From Loigolactobacillus backii (lineage in GTDB: Bacteria > Bacillota > Bacilli > Lactobacillales > Lactobacillaceae), in NCBI RefSeq assembly GCF_003946275.1, contig NZ_RHNQ01000004.1:21681-85680 (forward strand): a DNA stretch of 64,000 nt, in the 5' to 3' direction. The notes under the pieces are model-generated. The model was not told the origin of the DNA. It did no database searches and was given only the letters and a program-made list of their open reading frames with translations. The position numbers were made by a program, and so were the translations under genes. This document shows, piece by piece, positions 38,730-48,519 of the stretch. Within the stretch, counting starts at the first letter, position 1. The number at the start of each line of letters is the position of its first letter.

Positions 38730-39509
38730 ATGGAAGAAAAAGCGGTTCGAGCAATTAATACTTTAGCACTTAAATGGATGGATGAGGCCGCCACTAACAT
38801 TAAGCAGCACATGAATGAACAGTTAAATATCCAAACTAAATCAGGCCGGACTGATTTAGTCACTAATTTGGATAAAGAGACAGAGCGTTTTCTGGTTAGT
38901 CAGATTCAGGCAACTTTTCCAGCCGATCAGATTATTAGTGAGGAAGGATTTGGCGATCAAGTTACTTCAATGACCGGCCGGGTTTGGTTTGTTGATCCAA
39001 TTGATGGCACAATTAACTTTGTTAAACAACGAGATAATTTTGCAATGATGTTGGCGTTATATGAAGATGGCAGGCCAGTTTACGGTAATATTTTAGCAGT
39101 TATGGATAATCGGTTTATTTTTGGTGGTCCGCAAATGGGCGTTTATCTGAATGATCATTTGTTACCTGCACCAGACGCACAACCTTTGGCCAAAGGCTTA
39201 TTCGGTGTCAATGGGCCCATGTTTGCTAGAAACATTGATCACGTACAGGAAATTGGGCTTGCCAGTTCAGGTACGCGAATACTTGGAAGTGCGGGTATCG
39301 AGTTTCAACAAGTGCTTTTAGGAAATGAAGTGGGTTATATTTCGCATTTAGCACCTTGGGATATGGCAGCCGGGCGAGTACTAGCAGAAAGTTTGAATTT
39401 ATTAGTTACGAGAATTGACGGCAGTCCGGTTGATATGTTAAAATCTGGAACAGTGTTAGTAACGAATAAGAATGCGTTACAAACGATTGAAGAATTTCAA
39501 AACAATTAA
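38730..39509 (+). CDS. suhB: Inositol monophosphatase-family phosphatase (SuhB-like)
   Basis: The 259-residue Mg2+-dependent phosphatase has the metal-binding motifs of the family: ISEEGFG near residue 70, DPIDGTINFVKQ near 89-100 and APWDMAAGRVLAE near 210. It would act on inositol phosphates, fructose 1,6-bisphosphate or similar substrates; the true one is unknown. Third gene of the operon, followed by a terminator at 39525. Confidence 0.92.
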   Translation: MEEKAVRAINTLALKWMDEAATNIKQHMNEQLNIQTKSGRTDLVTNLDKETERFLVSQIQATFPADQIISEEGFGDQVTSMTGRVWFVDPIDGTINFVKQRDNFAMMLALYEDGRPVYGNILAVMDNRFIFGGPQMGVYLNDHLLPAPDAQPLAKGLFGVNGPMFARNIDHVQEIGLASSGTRILGSAGIEFQQVLLGNEVGYISHLAPWDMAAGRVLAESLNLLVTRIDGSPVDMLKSGTVLVTNKNALQTIEEFQNN

Positions 39510-39524
39510 TGAAGCTGAAGTTTC

Positions 39525-39553
39525 AAAACTGTGGCGAACGTCACAGTTTTTTT
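39525..39553 (+). terminator. Intrinsic terminator after suhB
   Basis: AAAACTGTG (39525-39533) pairs with CACAGTTTT (39542-39550), followed by further Ts. Confidence 0.87.
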
Positions 39554-39598
39554 ATGCTGTGAGTTTTCTGAAAAAAATCACGCATAGCTTGTATTTTC

Positions 39599-39607
39599 TG
39601 TTATAAT
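39599..39607 (+). promoter_or_regulatory. Extended -10 promoter of typA
   Basis: TG-t-TATAAT lies 54 nt before the typA GTG; the -35 region is weak, as is common for extended -10 promoters. Confidence 0.5.
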
Positions 39608-39660
39608 TAACAGCTGAGTGCAATTTTACCTGAAACCTTGACTTTGAAAGGAAGAGTACA

Positions 39661-41508
39661 GTGAATCGTAGAGATGATATTCGCAATATTGCCATTATTG
39701 CCCACGTCGATCATGGTAAGACCACATTGGTCAACGAAATGTTAAAACAGTCTGATACTTTAGATGAACATATTAATTTGGAGGATCGGGCGATGGATAC
39801 TAATCCCATCGAAAGAGAACGTGGGATTACAATTTTATCTAAGAATACGGCCGTTGATTATCAAGGGACTAAAATTAATATTTTAGATACACCAGGACAC
39901 GCGGACTTCGGTGGCGAAGTTGAACGAATTATGAAGATGGTTGATGGTGTGTTACTTGTTGTTGATGCCTTTGAAGGAACAATGCCACAAACGCGGTTCG
40001 TTCTTAAAAAAGCGTTGGAACAACATTTGACACCAATCGTTGTCATTAATAAAATTGATCGTCCCGGTGCTCGTCCTGAAGAAGTTGTTGATGAAGTACT
40101 TGATTTATTCATCGAACTTGGTGCCGATGACGACCAATTAGAATTTCCAGTTGTTTATGCTAGTGCAATCAACGGAACTTCTAGTTTGGAATCAGATCCA
40201 GAAGCTCAAAAGCACACAATGAATCCTTTATTTGACACAATTGTTAAAACAATTCCAGCACCAATTGATAATTCCGATGAACCATTACAATTCCAAGTTG
40301 CTTTGTTGGATTATAATGAATACGTTGGTCGAATTGGTATTGGACGTGTTTTCCGCGGTAAAATTAAGGTTGGCGATCAGGTTTCAGTTATGAAGCTCGA
40401 TGGTTCAGTTAAGAATTTCCGTGTGACTAAGCTTTTTGGTTTCTTCGGTTTAAAGCGAGTTGAAATTGACGAAGCTAAGGCCGGTGATTTGATTGCCGTT
40501 TCCGGGATGGAAGATATTTTCGTTGGTGAAACAGTTACACCAATCGATCATCAAGAAGCCTTACCAATTTTACGGATTGATGAACCAACATTGCAGATGC
40601 AATTTGTTGCAAATGATTCCCCATTTGCGGGTAAAGAAGGTAAATTCGTTACCGCCCGTAAATTAGAAGATCGTTTAAAAACACAACTGCATACAGATGT
40701 TTCATTACGGGTAGAAGATACTGATTCAGCAAGTGCTTGGACGGTATCTGGACGTGGTGAATTACATTTATCAATTTTGGTTGAATCATTACGTCGTGAA
40801 GGTTATGAATTACAATTATCACGGCCACAAGTTATTTACCGTAAAGTTGACGATGTAATGTGCGAACCTTTTGAATCTGTTGTGATTGACACACCTGAAC
40901 AATATACAGGTACGATTATTGATTCACTTTCACAACGCAAAGGCGAGATGCAAAATATGGAAAGTGAAGGCAACGGCCAAACGCGCCTAACTTTCTTAGC
41001 ACCTTCACGTGGTTTAATTGGTTATTCATCTGAATTCTTATCACAAACTGGTGGTTATGGCATCATGAACCATACTTATGCTAAGTACTTACCAGTTATT
41101 AAGAATTGGGAACCAGGTCGGCGTAATGGCGCCTTAGTTTCAATCAATGCTGGTAAAACAACCACTTATAGCCTTGAAGGCATTGAAAGTCGTGGTGAAT
41201 TATTCCTAGGTGCAGCAATTGATATTTATGAAGGTCAGATTGTTGGTCAAAGTAATCGTGAAACTGATATTTCAGTTAACGTAACTAGGGGTAAAAAGCA
41301 AACCAATACACGTGCTTCTGGTAAAGATCATTCATCTGCCATTGCGATTCCACGCAAAATGACACTTGAAGAATCAATCGAATTTTTAAACGAAGATGAA
41401 TACTGTGAAGTAACACCGAAGAGTATTCGTTTGCGGAAGAAAATTTTAGATACTAGTGAACGTGAACGGACTGCAAAGCACAAAAAAATTGCCTCCAAAA
41501 AAGCGTAA
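39661..41508 (+). CDS. typA: Ribosome-associated GTPase TypA/BipA
   Basis: The 615-residue translational GTPase is related to EF-G and involved in 50S assembly and stress adaptation. G1 is AHVDHGKTT (residues 14-22), then RGITI (G2), [11 protein letters not shown] (G3) and NKIDRPGA (G4). EF-G-like domains III and V and the TypA-specific C-terminal domain follow ([21 protein letters not shown]). It starts with GTG at 39661 after GAAAGGAAG. Length is typical. Confidence 0.97.
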   Translation: MNRRDDIRNIAIIAHVDHGKTTLVNEMLKQSDTLDEHINLEDRAMDTNPIERERGITILSKNTAVDYQGTKINILDTPGHADFGGEVERIMKMVDGVLLVVDAFEGTMPQTRFVLKKALEQHLTPIVVINKIDRPGARPEEVVDEVLDLFIELGADDDQLEFPVVYASAINGTSSLESDPEAQKHTMNPLFDTIVKTIPAPIDNSDEPLQFQVALLDYNEYVGRIGIGRVFRGKIKVGDQVSVMKLDGSVKNFRVTKLFGFFGLKRVEIDEAKAGDLIAVSGMEDIFVGETVTPIDHQEALPILRIDEPTLQMQFVANDSPFAGKEGKFVTARKLEDRLKTQLHTDVSLRVEDTDSASAWTVSGRGELHLSILVESLRREGYELQLSRPQVIYRKVDDVMCEPFESVVIDTPEQYTGTIIDSLSQRKGEMQNMESEGNGQTRLTFLAPSRGLIGYSSEFLSQTGGYGIMNHTYAKYLPVIKNWEPGRRNGALVSINAGKTTTYSLEGIESRGELFLGAAIDIYEGQIVGQSNRETDISVNVTRGKKQTNTRASGKDHSSAIAIPRKMTLEESIEFLNEDEYCEVTPKSIRLRKKILDTSERERTAKHKKIASKKA

Positions 41509-41518
41509 TTAAATAATG

Positions 41519-41557
41519 AACAGGGTAGTCCAAGTGATTTGGATTACCCTGTTTTTA
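41519..41557 (+). terminator. Intrinsic terminator after typA
   Basis: AACAGGGTA-GTCC pairs with GGA-TTACCCTGTT, followed by T5. Confidence 0.87.
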
Positions 41558-41672
41558 GTTAGTGAAATTTTTAAAAATGGTAAAGCTTCAATTTTGGTTT
41601 TGTCCCCACCTCATTTTTATTGTAAACTAGAAAAAGCAGCATACGATTTCTGCCAATCTAACTGGTTTGCTA

Positions 41673-41681
41673 TGCTATAAT
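41673..41681 (+). promoter_or_regulatory. Extended -10 promoter of ylaN-ftsW
   Basis: TG-c-TATAAT with an upstream AT-rich stretch, 27 nt before the ylaN ATG. Confidence 0.5.
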
Positions 41682-41707
41682 AAAGTATTAAAAAGGGGGA
41701 ATAGTGA

Positions 41708-41995
41708 ATGGCCGATTTATCTGAGCGCCAAAACGCACTGAAAACACTGGAAGATGATGCTGAGAATATTATTCGGCTTGTTGGTAAACAACAGGTTTCA
41801 CTTTGCTTGAGTCAGTGTCCAGCGTTTGAAGAGGTTGTGGATACACAGATGTTTGGTTACTCCAAGGAAGTTACCTTTGCTATTCGGACGAGTATGGTCG
41901 ACCCAAAGACCGGGCACAATTTAGTTCGTGACTTAGAGAAACGGCTAAATGAGATTTATAATGAAAGCTTTGAAAAGCAAAGGCAAAAGAAATGA
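41708..41995 (+). CDS. ylaN: YlaN-family protein (DUF1507)
   Basis: This 95-residue helical protein matches YlaN across its length (ALKTLEDDAENIIRLV, CLSQCPAFEEVVDTQMFG, FAIRTSMVD). In Bacillus and Staphylococcus YlaN has been linked to iron homeostasis and Fur. The two cysteines in LCLSQCPAFE lie where a metal or iron-binding role could be expected, though that is inference. AAAAGGGGG precedes the ATG. ftsW starts 18 bp downstream. Confidence 0.93.
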   Translation: MADLSERQNALKTLEDDAENIIRLVGKQQVSLCLSQCPAFEEVVDTQMFGYSKEVTFAIRTSMVDPKTGHNLVRDLEKRLNEIYNESFEKQRQKK

Positions 41996-42013
41996 CAGGA
42001 AGCAGGATCTTAA

Positions 42014-43171
42014 GTGCGAAAAAAGTTACAGTTAATTGATTATTATATTTTAATCCCTTACTTACTACTTTGTGGTGTAGGTGTGGTTATGGTTTATAGT
42101 GCTAGCTCCAATTTGGTTGGTCAAAATCCGCTATCATATTTAGTTAAGCAGATTAGTTGGACCATCGTTGGGCTGATATTGGCCGCGTTCGTTTACGCGA
42201 TGAAATTAAAGGTGCTCCGAAATCGGCGTTTGATTATGCTGGCGTTAATTGTCGTTTTCCTTATGTTAGGTTATTTAATTTTTTTCGGCCATTCTGTTAA
42301 TGGAGCTGCCGCATGGATTAACATCGGGCCAATAAATATTCAACCTGGTGAATTTGCTAAATTGGTGTTGATTTGGTATTTTGCGTACATACTTAGTCGG
42401 CGTGAACGAAGAATGGTCGAATCACAACTTAGCGAAGTTATTCGTGCGTTAGTTGGGCCGATTATCATTGCTGCCGTTATGATGTGGATGGTTCTCGTTT
42501 CCCCAGATATGGGCGGCATGGCTATTCTTTTATCCATTGCAATAATGTTAATTTTAACTAGTGGTTTATCTTACCGAATTGGGCTAACGCTCATTGCACT
42601 ATTAGGGACTAGTGTTGGGGCGGTGTTTTATTTTTTAACCCACCACATAATAAAATCACTAGAAAATAATTACCAATACCAACGAATTCTGTCGTTTATT
42701 AATCCGTTTGAGTTGGCCAATAAGGGTGGTAAACAATTGGTTAATTCTTACTACGCCATTAATAATGGTGGTTGGTTTGGTGTTGGTCTAGGCAATAGTA
42801 TTCAAAAACGTGGCTATTTGCCGGAACCAAATACTGACTTCATTATTTCGATAACAGCTGAGGAGCTAGGTTTTGTCATGGTTGCCTTACTGATCTTTTT
42901 GATCTTTTTTTTGGCAGCAAGAATTATTTTAGTTGGCGTTCGATCTAAGGATCCTTTTAGTGCGTTGTTATGTATTGGAATTGGTACCATGATTGTTGTT
43001 CAAACGTCGTTTAATCTTGGCGGGGTTTGCGGAATGTTGCCAATAACTGGGGTCACATTTCCGTTTATCAGTTATGGGGGTTCCTCAATGTTGGTTTTGG
43101 CGCTTTCAATGGGAGTTGCCCTAAACATCAGTGCAACGGAAAAGAAAACTAGTTTAGTTAAAAACAAGTAG
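42014..43171 (+). CDS. ftsW: FtsW, septal peptidoglycan glycosyltransferase (SEDS family)
   Basis: The 385-residue membrane protein has about ten helices. SEDS proteins polymerise lipid II together with a class B PBP, here most likely the PBP encoded at 3928-6099. Family marks are MVYSASS in helix 1, NGAAAWINIGPINIQPGEFAKL in the catalytic loop region with the key Asp/Glu-rich extracellular loop following (LPEPNTDFIISITAEELG), and FISYGGSSML near the C-terminus. It starts with GTG at 42014. It might be a second SEDS gene (RodA), but the context with ylaN and pyc fits FtsW. Confidence 0.93.
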   Translation: MRKKLQLIDYYILIPYLLLCGVGVVMVYSASSNLVGQNPLSYLVKQISWTIVGLILAAFVYAMKLKVLRNRRLIMLALIVVFLMLGYLIFFGHSVNGAAAWINIGPINIQPGEFAKLVLIWYFAYILSRRERRMVESQLSEVIRALVGPIIIAAVMMWMVLVSPDMGGMAILLSIAIMLILTSGLSYRIGLTLIALLGTSVGAVFYFLTHHIIKSLENNYQYQRILSFINPFELANKGGKQLVNSYYAINNGGWFGVGLGNSIQKRGYLPEPNTDFIISITAEELGFVMVALLIFLIFFLAARIILVGVRSKDPFSALLCIGIGTMIVVQTSFNLGGVCGMLPITGVTFPFISYGGSSMLVLALSMGVALNISATEKKTSLVKNK

Positions 43172-43216
43172 TTTTGGTTATTTAATTGATTTGAAAATGA
43201 GAAAGGTGCTGAGAGC

Positions 43217-46200
43217 ATGAAAAAAGTATTAATCGCAAATCGCGGGGAGATTGCGGTCCGAATTATTCGTGCGTGTCAAGAACTAGGTTTGAAAACGGTA
43301 GGAATTTATGCTAAAGAGGATGAATATTCAATTCATCGCTTTAAGGCTGACGAGGCCTACGTTGTTGGCAAGGGGAAACAACCAATTGCGGCTTATTTAG
43401 ACATTGAGGATATTATTCGTGTGGCAAAAATGAGTGGGGCCGATGCAATTCACCCTGGCTATGGCTTTTTGTCGGAAAATGCACAGTTTGCCCGACGTTG
43501 TCAAGAAGAAGGCATTACTTTTGTTGGACCAACACCCGAGTTATTAGAAATGTTTGGTGATAAAGTGGCTGCTAAACGTGCGGCCAAAGAGGCCAACGTT
43601 CAGGCAATTCCAGGTGTAGATGAACCAATTAAGGATCTATCCGAATTACAAGCCTTCGGTGATAAATATGGTTATCCGTTGATGATTAAGGCGGCCATGG
43701 GTGGTGGCGGCCGCGGAATGCGTGTTGTTTCTCGTCCTGAAGATCTATCTGAAAGTTATGATCGTGCCCGAAGTGAGTCCATGCAGTCCTTTGGTAGTGA
43801 CGAAATTTACGTTGAGCGCTTTATTAAATCCGCCAAACATATTGAAGTTCAAGTGCTGGCAGATCAACACGGCAATGTTGTCCATCTTTTTGAACGGGAT
43901 TGTTCGGTTCAGCGCCGTAATCAAAAAGTAATTGAAGTTGCCCCTTGTGTTATTTTAACGGCAGAACAACGGGAACGTGTAACGAGTGCGGCGGTTCGTT
44001 TTATGGCACACGTTAACTATCAAAACGCCGCAACAATTGAATTTTTATTCGAGCCAGAACAAGATCAGTTTTACTTTATTGAAGTAAATCCACGAGTTCA
44101 GGTCGAACATACTATTACTGAGATGATTACTGGAATTGATATTGTTCAAACGCAGTTAAAAATCGCCCAGGGCTTAGATTTATTTAAGGATATCGGTTTA
44201 CCGCAACAAAAGGACATTAAATTTCATGGTGCCGCGCTACAATGTCGGGTAACAACTGAAGATCCATTGAATAATTTTATGCCGGATACAGGCACCATCG
44301 AAACTTACCGTTCTCCAGGTGGTAATGGTGTCCGCTTGGATGGTGGTAATGCATATGCTGGTGCTGTAATTACCCCTTACTTTGATTCATTATTAGTTAA
44401 GGTTTGTACCCACGCTTATACATTTGAAAAGGCCGTAAAAAAGATGCAACGTGTGCTTCATGAATTTAAAATTCGCGGTGTAAAAACAAATATTGCCTTT
44501 ATGGAAAATGTTATTCAACACCCAACTTTCCTTTCTGGTGAGGCCGAAACAACCTTTATTGATCACACACCGGCTCTTTTTCAGGTTGCTAAACGAGTTG
44601 ATAATAGCTCGCAAAAAATGCAATATATTGGCGATATTACGGTTAATGGCTATGACGATGTGGAAAGTCACGAGAAGAAATATTATCCCGAAGGCCATTA
44701 CCGGGAACAATTTAAGCCTTTCCCTAAGAAGCTAGTTACAGCCAAGACGATATTGGATGCCAAGGGACCACTAGCAGTTAATGATTGGTTGAACCAACAG
44801 TCTGAGGTTTTATTAACCGATACAACGTTACGCGATGCCCACCAAAGTCTTTTTGCAACGCGGATGCGAACCCACGATATGGTTAAGATTGCTGATTCAA
44901 TGCAACGGGCAATGCCCAATCTATTTTCTTATGAGATGTGGGGTGGTGCAACGTTTGATGTTGCCTATCGCTTTTTAGTCGAAGATCCTTGGACACGTTT
45001 AAAGTTATTGCGGCAAAAAATGCCCCATACGTTATTACAAATGTTGTTCCGTGGTAGTAATGCTGTTGGGTACAAAAACTATCCGGATAATATGTTGGTT
45101 GCGTTCATTAAACAGGCCGCAACTGATGGAATTGATGTTTTCCGAATTTTTGATAGTTTAAATTGGGTGCCCCAGCTTGAAAAGAGCATCCAGGCTGTTC
45201 GTGATAATAATAAGATTGCCGAGGCTGCCATTTGTTATACCGGTGATATTCTTGATCCAGATAAGCAAAAATATAATTTGAAGTACTACTTAGATTTGGC
45301 TAAAGAACTTCAGGCCGCTGGCGCAACGATCATTGGAATTAAAGATATGGCTGGTCTATTAAAGCCTGAAGCTGCCTATGAATTGGTTAGTTCTTTAAAG
45401 GATAAGGTTGATTTACCAATTCATTTGCACACACATGATACAACTGGTAATGGGGTTATGACCTATCAACGTGCGATTGCTGCAGGAGTTGACGTTGTTG
45501 ATGTGGCGCAAAGTGCGTTGTCTGGAACAACAAGTCAGCCAAGTATGCAAAGCCTTTATTATGCGTTAGATGGTAATGTACGCCAACCTCAATTGGATGT
45601 TAAAGCAACAGAACGGTTAAATCACTACTTTGAAGGTATTCGCCCGTTCTATGATGATTTTGCTAATGGTTTAAATGCACCTTTACCAGATAACTATTCC
45701 GCGCAAATGCCAGGTGGCCAATACTCCAATTTACGGCAGCAAGCCCACGCAATGGGGCTAGGTAATCGGTGGGAAGAAGTTAAATTAATGTACGCGACAG
45801 TTAACAGCATGTTTGGTGACATTGTTAAAGTAACGCCGTCTTCAAAGGTAGTTGGTGATATGGCCTTATTTATGGTCCAACACGATTTAACGGAAGAGGA
45901 TGTCTACCACGATGGTGCAACAATTGATTTCCCTGATTCGGTTATTAATTTCTTCATGGGTGATTTAGGCCAGCCAGTTGGTGGGTTCCCAGAAAAATTA
46001 CAGCAGATTATTTTAAAGGGAAAGAAACCTTTAACCGTGAGACCGGGGAGTTTAGCAAAGCCAGTTGACTTTGCGGCGGTTAAGCAAGAACTGACCACTA
46101 AGATGAATTCTGAACCAACGCAAGAGGATGTTTTAAGTTATATTTTATATCCAGATGTCTTTTTAGACTATACACGTCGTGAGTCTGAGTACGGGAATGT

Positions 46201-46654
46201 TTCAATGCTAGATACGCCGACCTTCTTCCAAGGAATGCGATTAGGCGAACGGGTCGAGGTACAATTACGGCCAGGTAAAATTTTAATTTTAATCTTAAAT
46301 GAGGTTGGCGAACCTGATATTGAAGGCAACCGAACACTTTACTTTACGGTTAACGGTCAACGAAGCGAAGTTGTCGTTAAGGATAAAAACGCTAAACAGT
46401 CTGATGTCGTCAGTCAGAAGGCAGAACCAACAAATCAAGAACAAATTGGTGCTTCAATGACAGGGACTGTTTTAAACGTCTTGGTTGAAACGGATCAGGT
46501 TGTCCAACAAGGTGATCCGTTGTTGGTTACAGAGGCCATGAAGATGGAAACAACGATTCAGGCGCCATTTACTGGTCGTATCAGTCATCTTTACGTTCAA
46601 GAGGGTGACCGGGTTGATACCAACGATTTATTGTTAGAATTAAAACCGGAATGA
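43217..46654 (+). CDS. pyc: Pyruvate carboxylase
   Basis: This 1145-residue biotin enzyme makes oxaloacetate from pyruvate, bicarbonate and ATP. The biotin carboxylase domain covers ~1-455 (KKVLIANRGEIAVRII, KAAMGGGGRGMR, FIEVNPRVQVEH). The carboxyltransferase domain covers ~530-800 (LLTDTTLRDAHQSLFATRMRT split over two blocks, IHLHTHDTTGNG). The biotinyl domain is at the C-terminus with EAMKMET and biotin Lys1109. It replenishes aspartate and lysine/DAP precursors. GAAAGGTG precedes the ATG. Confidence 0.97.
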   Translation: MKKVLIANRGEIAVRIIRACQELGLKTVGIYAKEDEYSIHRFKADEAYVVGKGKQPIAAYLDIEDIIRVAKMSGADAIHPGYGFLSENAQFARRCQEEGITFVGPTPELLEMFGDKVAAKRAAKEANVQAIPGVDEPIKDLSELQAFGDKYGYPLMIKAAMGGGGRGMRVVSRPEDLSESYDRARSESMQSFGSDEIYVERFIKSAKHIEVQVLADQHGNVVHLFERDCSVQRRNQKVIEVAPCVILTAEQRERVTSAAVRFMAHVNYQNAATIEFLFEPEQDQFYFIEVNPRVQVEHTITEMITGIDIVQTQLKIAQGLDLFKDIGLPQQKDIKFHGAALQCRVTTEDPLNNFMPDTGTIETYRSPGGNGVRLDGGNAYAGAVITPYFDSLLVKVCTHAYTFEKAVKKMQRVLHEFKIRGVKTNIAFMENVIQHPTFLSGEAETTFIDHTPALFQVAKRVDNSSQKMQYIGDITVNGYDDVESHEKKYYPEGHYREQFKPFPKKLVTAKTILDAKGPLAVNDWLNQQSEVLLTDTTLRDAHQSLFATRMRTHDMVKIADSMQRAMPNLFSYEMWGGATFDVAYRFLVEDPWTRLKLLRQKMPHTLLQMLFRGSNAVGYKNYPDNMLVAFIKQAATDGIDVFRIFDSLNWVPQLEKSIQAVRDNNKIAEAAICYTGDILDPDKQKYNLKYYLDLAKELQAAGATIIGIKDMAGLLKPEAAYELVSSLKDKVDLPIHLHTHDTTGNGVMTYQRAIAAGVDVVDVAQSALSGTTSQPSMQSLYYALDGNVRQPQLDVKATERLNHYFEGIRPFYDDFANGLNAPLPDNYSAQMPGGQYSNLRQQAHAMGLGNRWEEVKLMYATVNSMFGDIVKVTPSSKVVGDMALFMVQHDLTEEDVYHDGATIDFPDSVINFFMGDLGQPVGGFPEKLQQIILKGKKPLTVRPGSLAKPVDFAAVKQELTTKMNSEPTQEDVLSYILYPDVFLDYTRRESEYGNVSMLDTPTFFQGMRLGERVEVQLRPGKILILILNEVGEPDIEGNRTLYFTVNGQRSEVVVKDKNAKQSDVVSQKAEPTNQEQIGASMTGTVLNVLVETDQVVQQGDPLLVTEAMKMETTIQAPFTGRISHLYVQEGDRVDTNDLLLELKPE

Positions 46655-46671
46655 TGACTGGGGTTTAAAAA

Positions 46672-47097
46672 TTGATAATTACTGAAAATTTACTAGAAGT
46701 TACGGATCAAGTTGATACGTTGGCCGCTTCGTTAAAGCAAAGTGACGTTTATAAAACTTATTTGGCCGCTAAAGCCAACTTGGCGGTAGATACAGCGGCA
46801 GAAAAAAAGATTCAAGGTTTTCGGGAAGCAAGTGAAAAATTTGACCTAATTAAGGATTATGGGTCTTACGCGCCTGATTTTAAAAAGCTTCGTCGTACGG
46901 CTCGTCACGCCAAGCGGCAAGTTGATTTGGATCCAACTGTAGCACATTTTCGGCGTTCAGAAATGGATTTGCAAACTATTTTGGACGAAATTGGACTTGC
47001 AATTGCAAATAGTGTTTCCAAGGACGTTAAGGTGGCGACTGGTAATCCATTTTTTACCACTGGTCGTCCAGGAAAGCATTGCCAAGTGAAAGGATGA
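46672..47097 (+). CDS. ylbF: YlbF-family regulator
   Basis: This is a 141-residue helical protein of the YlbF/YmcA family. In Bacillus YlbF, YmcA and YaaT form a complex that tunes RNase Y and competence/sporulation decisions. It starts with TTG at 46672 after TGGGGTTT; the ylbF-ylbG-rsmD-coaD order downstream is conserved in Firmicutes and supports the call. The sequence is typical in size, with long helices rich in Lys, Ala and Asp. Confidence 0.88.
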   Translation: MIITENLLEVTDQVDTLAASLKQSDVYKTYLAAKANLAVDTAAEKKIQGFREASEKFDLIKDYGSYAPDFKKLRRTARHAKRQVDLDPTVAHFRRSEMDLQTILDEIGLAIANSVSKDVKVATGNPFFTTGRPGKHCQVKG

Positions 47098-47101
47098 CAT
47101 T

Positions 47102-47440
47102 ATGGCATTTGAAGTAACGCCACGCCAAGGAATTGTGGTTTGGTTATACAGTATGAAACAGATTAAGCAATTACGTCGTTTTGGTATTATTTACTACAGT
47201 TCACGAAAAATGAAGTACGTTTATTTATATGTTGATCAGGCCATAGCAGAACAGACTTTGCAGCAGTTAAAAAAGCTACATTTTGTTAAACGGGCAGAAG
47301 TTTCCCACCGACCAGAATTAGATATGAATTTTGGTGATCGGGTGGGTAAATTGGATGATTTCGAGACTTCTAATCGAGAAACAAATGAAACCCGGGTTTT
47401 ACTGACAACACAAGATTTACGTAAAGAAAATAAGATTTAA
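47102..47440 (+). CDS. ylbG: YlbG-family protein (UPF0298)
   Basis: This is a 112-residue protein. The N-terminal VTPRQGIVVWLYSMKQIKQL and RFGIIYYSSRKMKYVYLY segments match UPF0298, an alpha/beta fold of unknown function. The C-terminal ~25 residues beyond the core are polar and variable. It starts 4 bp after ylbF and precedes rsmD by 16 bp, in the usual order. Confidence 0.9.
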   Translation: MAFEVTPRQGIVVWLYSMKQIKQLRRFGIIYYSSRKMKYVYLYVDQAIAEQTLQQLKKLHFVKRAEVSHRPELDMNFGDRVGKLDDFETSNRETNETRVLLTTQDLRKENKI

Positions 47441-47456
47441 AAGAGGATATTAGTTA

Positions 47457-48023
47457 ATGCGAATTATTTCTGGCAATTTTGGTGGTCGAAAATTAAAAGC
47501 AGTACCCGGTCGTGCTACACGGCCAACAACGGATAAAGTAAAGGAATCAATCTTCAATATGATTGGGCCTTACTTTGCCGGTGGCAATTGTTTAGACTTA
47601 TTTTCTGGCAGCGGTGCACTGGGTATTGAGGCTGTTTCCCGGGGGATGGCTAGCGCGACTTTAGTCGATCGCCAATTTGCGGCAATTAAGGTTATTCACG
47701 AAAATATTGAACTAACTAAGGCCGAAAAACAATTTACTGTTTTGAAAATGAGTGCCCAGAATGCCCTGCAAAAATTGGCGGGTCAACACTGTAAATTTAA
47801 TTTAATTTTGTTAGATCCACCGTACGCAAAACAACAAATCACTTCTGATTTACGCGAAATGGCCGAGCTGGGTTTAATTGAAAATGAGGCCGTGATTGTT
47901 TGCGAAACGGATAGTACGATTGTTTTACCAGAAAATTTAGCTAATTTTAAGCAAACACGACGCCAAACGTACGGCTTAACTGCTGTTACGCTATACCATT
48001 ATCAGGAGGCGGCAGAAGTATGA
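47457..48023 (+). CDS. rsmD: 16S rRNA m2G966 methyltransferase RsmD
   Basis: The 188-residue SAM enzyme modifies G966 of 16S rRNA. MRIISGNFGGRKLKAVPG is the family start; RPTTDKVKESIFNMIG, DLFSGSGALGIEAVSRG (SAM loop) and the catalytic NPPF-type motif LLDPPYA follow. Its TGA stop overlaps the coaD ATG by 4 bp (ATGA), a typical coupling. Confidence 0.95.
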   Translation: MRIISGNFGGRKLKAVPGRATRPTTDKVKESIFNMIGPYFAGGNCLDLFSGSGALGIEAVSRGMASATLVDRQFAAIKVIHENIELTKAEKQFTVLKMSAQNALQKLAGQHCKFNLILLDPPYAKQQITSDLREMAELGLIENEAVIVCETDSTIVLPENLANFKQTRRQTYGLTAVTLYHYQEAAEV

Positions 48024-48517
48024 CACAGCGAATTGCGATTTTTCCCGGGAGCTTTGATCCGTTTACTAACGGACATTTAGAAACGGTTAGGCGGGCGAGC
48101 CATTTATTTGATAAATTAATTATCGCCGTTATGACTAACACTTCCAAACAACCGTTATTTACTAATGATGAAAAATTAACTTTGATTAGGACAGCAGTTG
48201 CTGAACTACCCAACGTTAGCGTTGTTGCCCAAGATGCCAAATTAACTGTCCGTTTTGCCGAAAAACTAGGGGCACAATTTATATTACGTGGCATTCGAAA
48301 CGTTCGTGATTTCGAATATGAAGAAGATATTGCGGCGATGAATAAAATCCAAGCGCCGCAGATTGAGACCGTCTTCTTATTGGCAGCAAAGAAGTACGCC
48401 TTTCTCTCATCTAGTTTAATTAAAGAAGTTGCTAAGTTTGGTGGTAATATTGAAGATTTGGTACCACCGGCAGTTGCGTGTGAGTTAAGAAAGAAATATA
48501 AGGCGGAAGAAGGCTAA
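48020..48517 (+). CDS. coaD: Phosphopantetheine adenylyltransferase
   Basis: The 165-residue enzyme makes dephospho-CoA from 4'-phosphopantetheine and ATP, the fourth step of CoA synthesis. IFPGSFDPFTNGHLE holds the nucleotide-binding TxGH motif, ILRGIRNVRDFEYE is the substrate region, and FLSSSLIKEVAKFGG is the C-terminal ISS-type motif. Length is normal. A ylbL-like protease gene follows 3 bp downstream. Confidence 0.97.
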   Translation: MTQRIAIFPGSFDPFTNGHLETVRRASHLFDKLIIAVMTNTSKQPLFTNDEKLTLIRTAVAELPNVSVVAQDAKLTVRFAEKLGAQFILRGIRNVRDFEYEEDIAAMNKIQAPQIETVFLLAAKKYAFLSSSLIKEVAKFGGNIEDLVPPAVACELRKKYKAEEG

Positions 48518-48519
48518 CT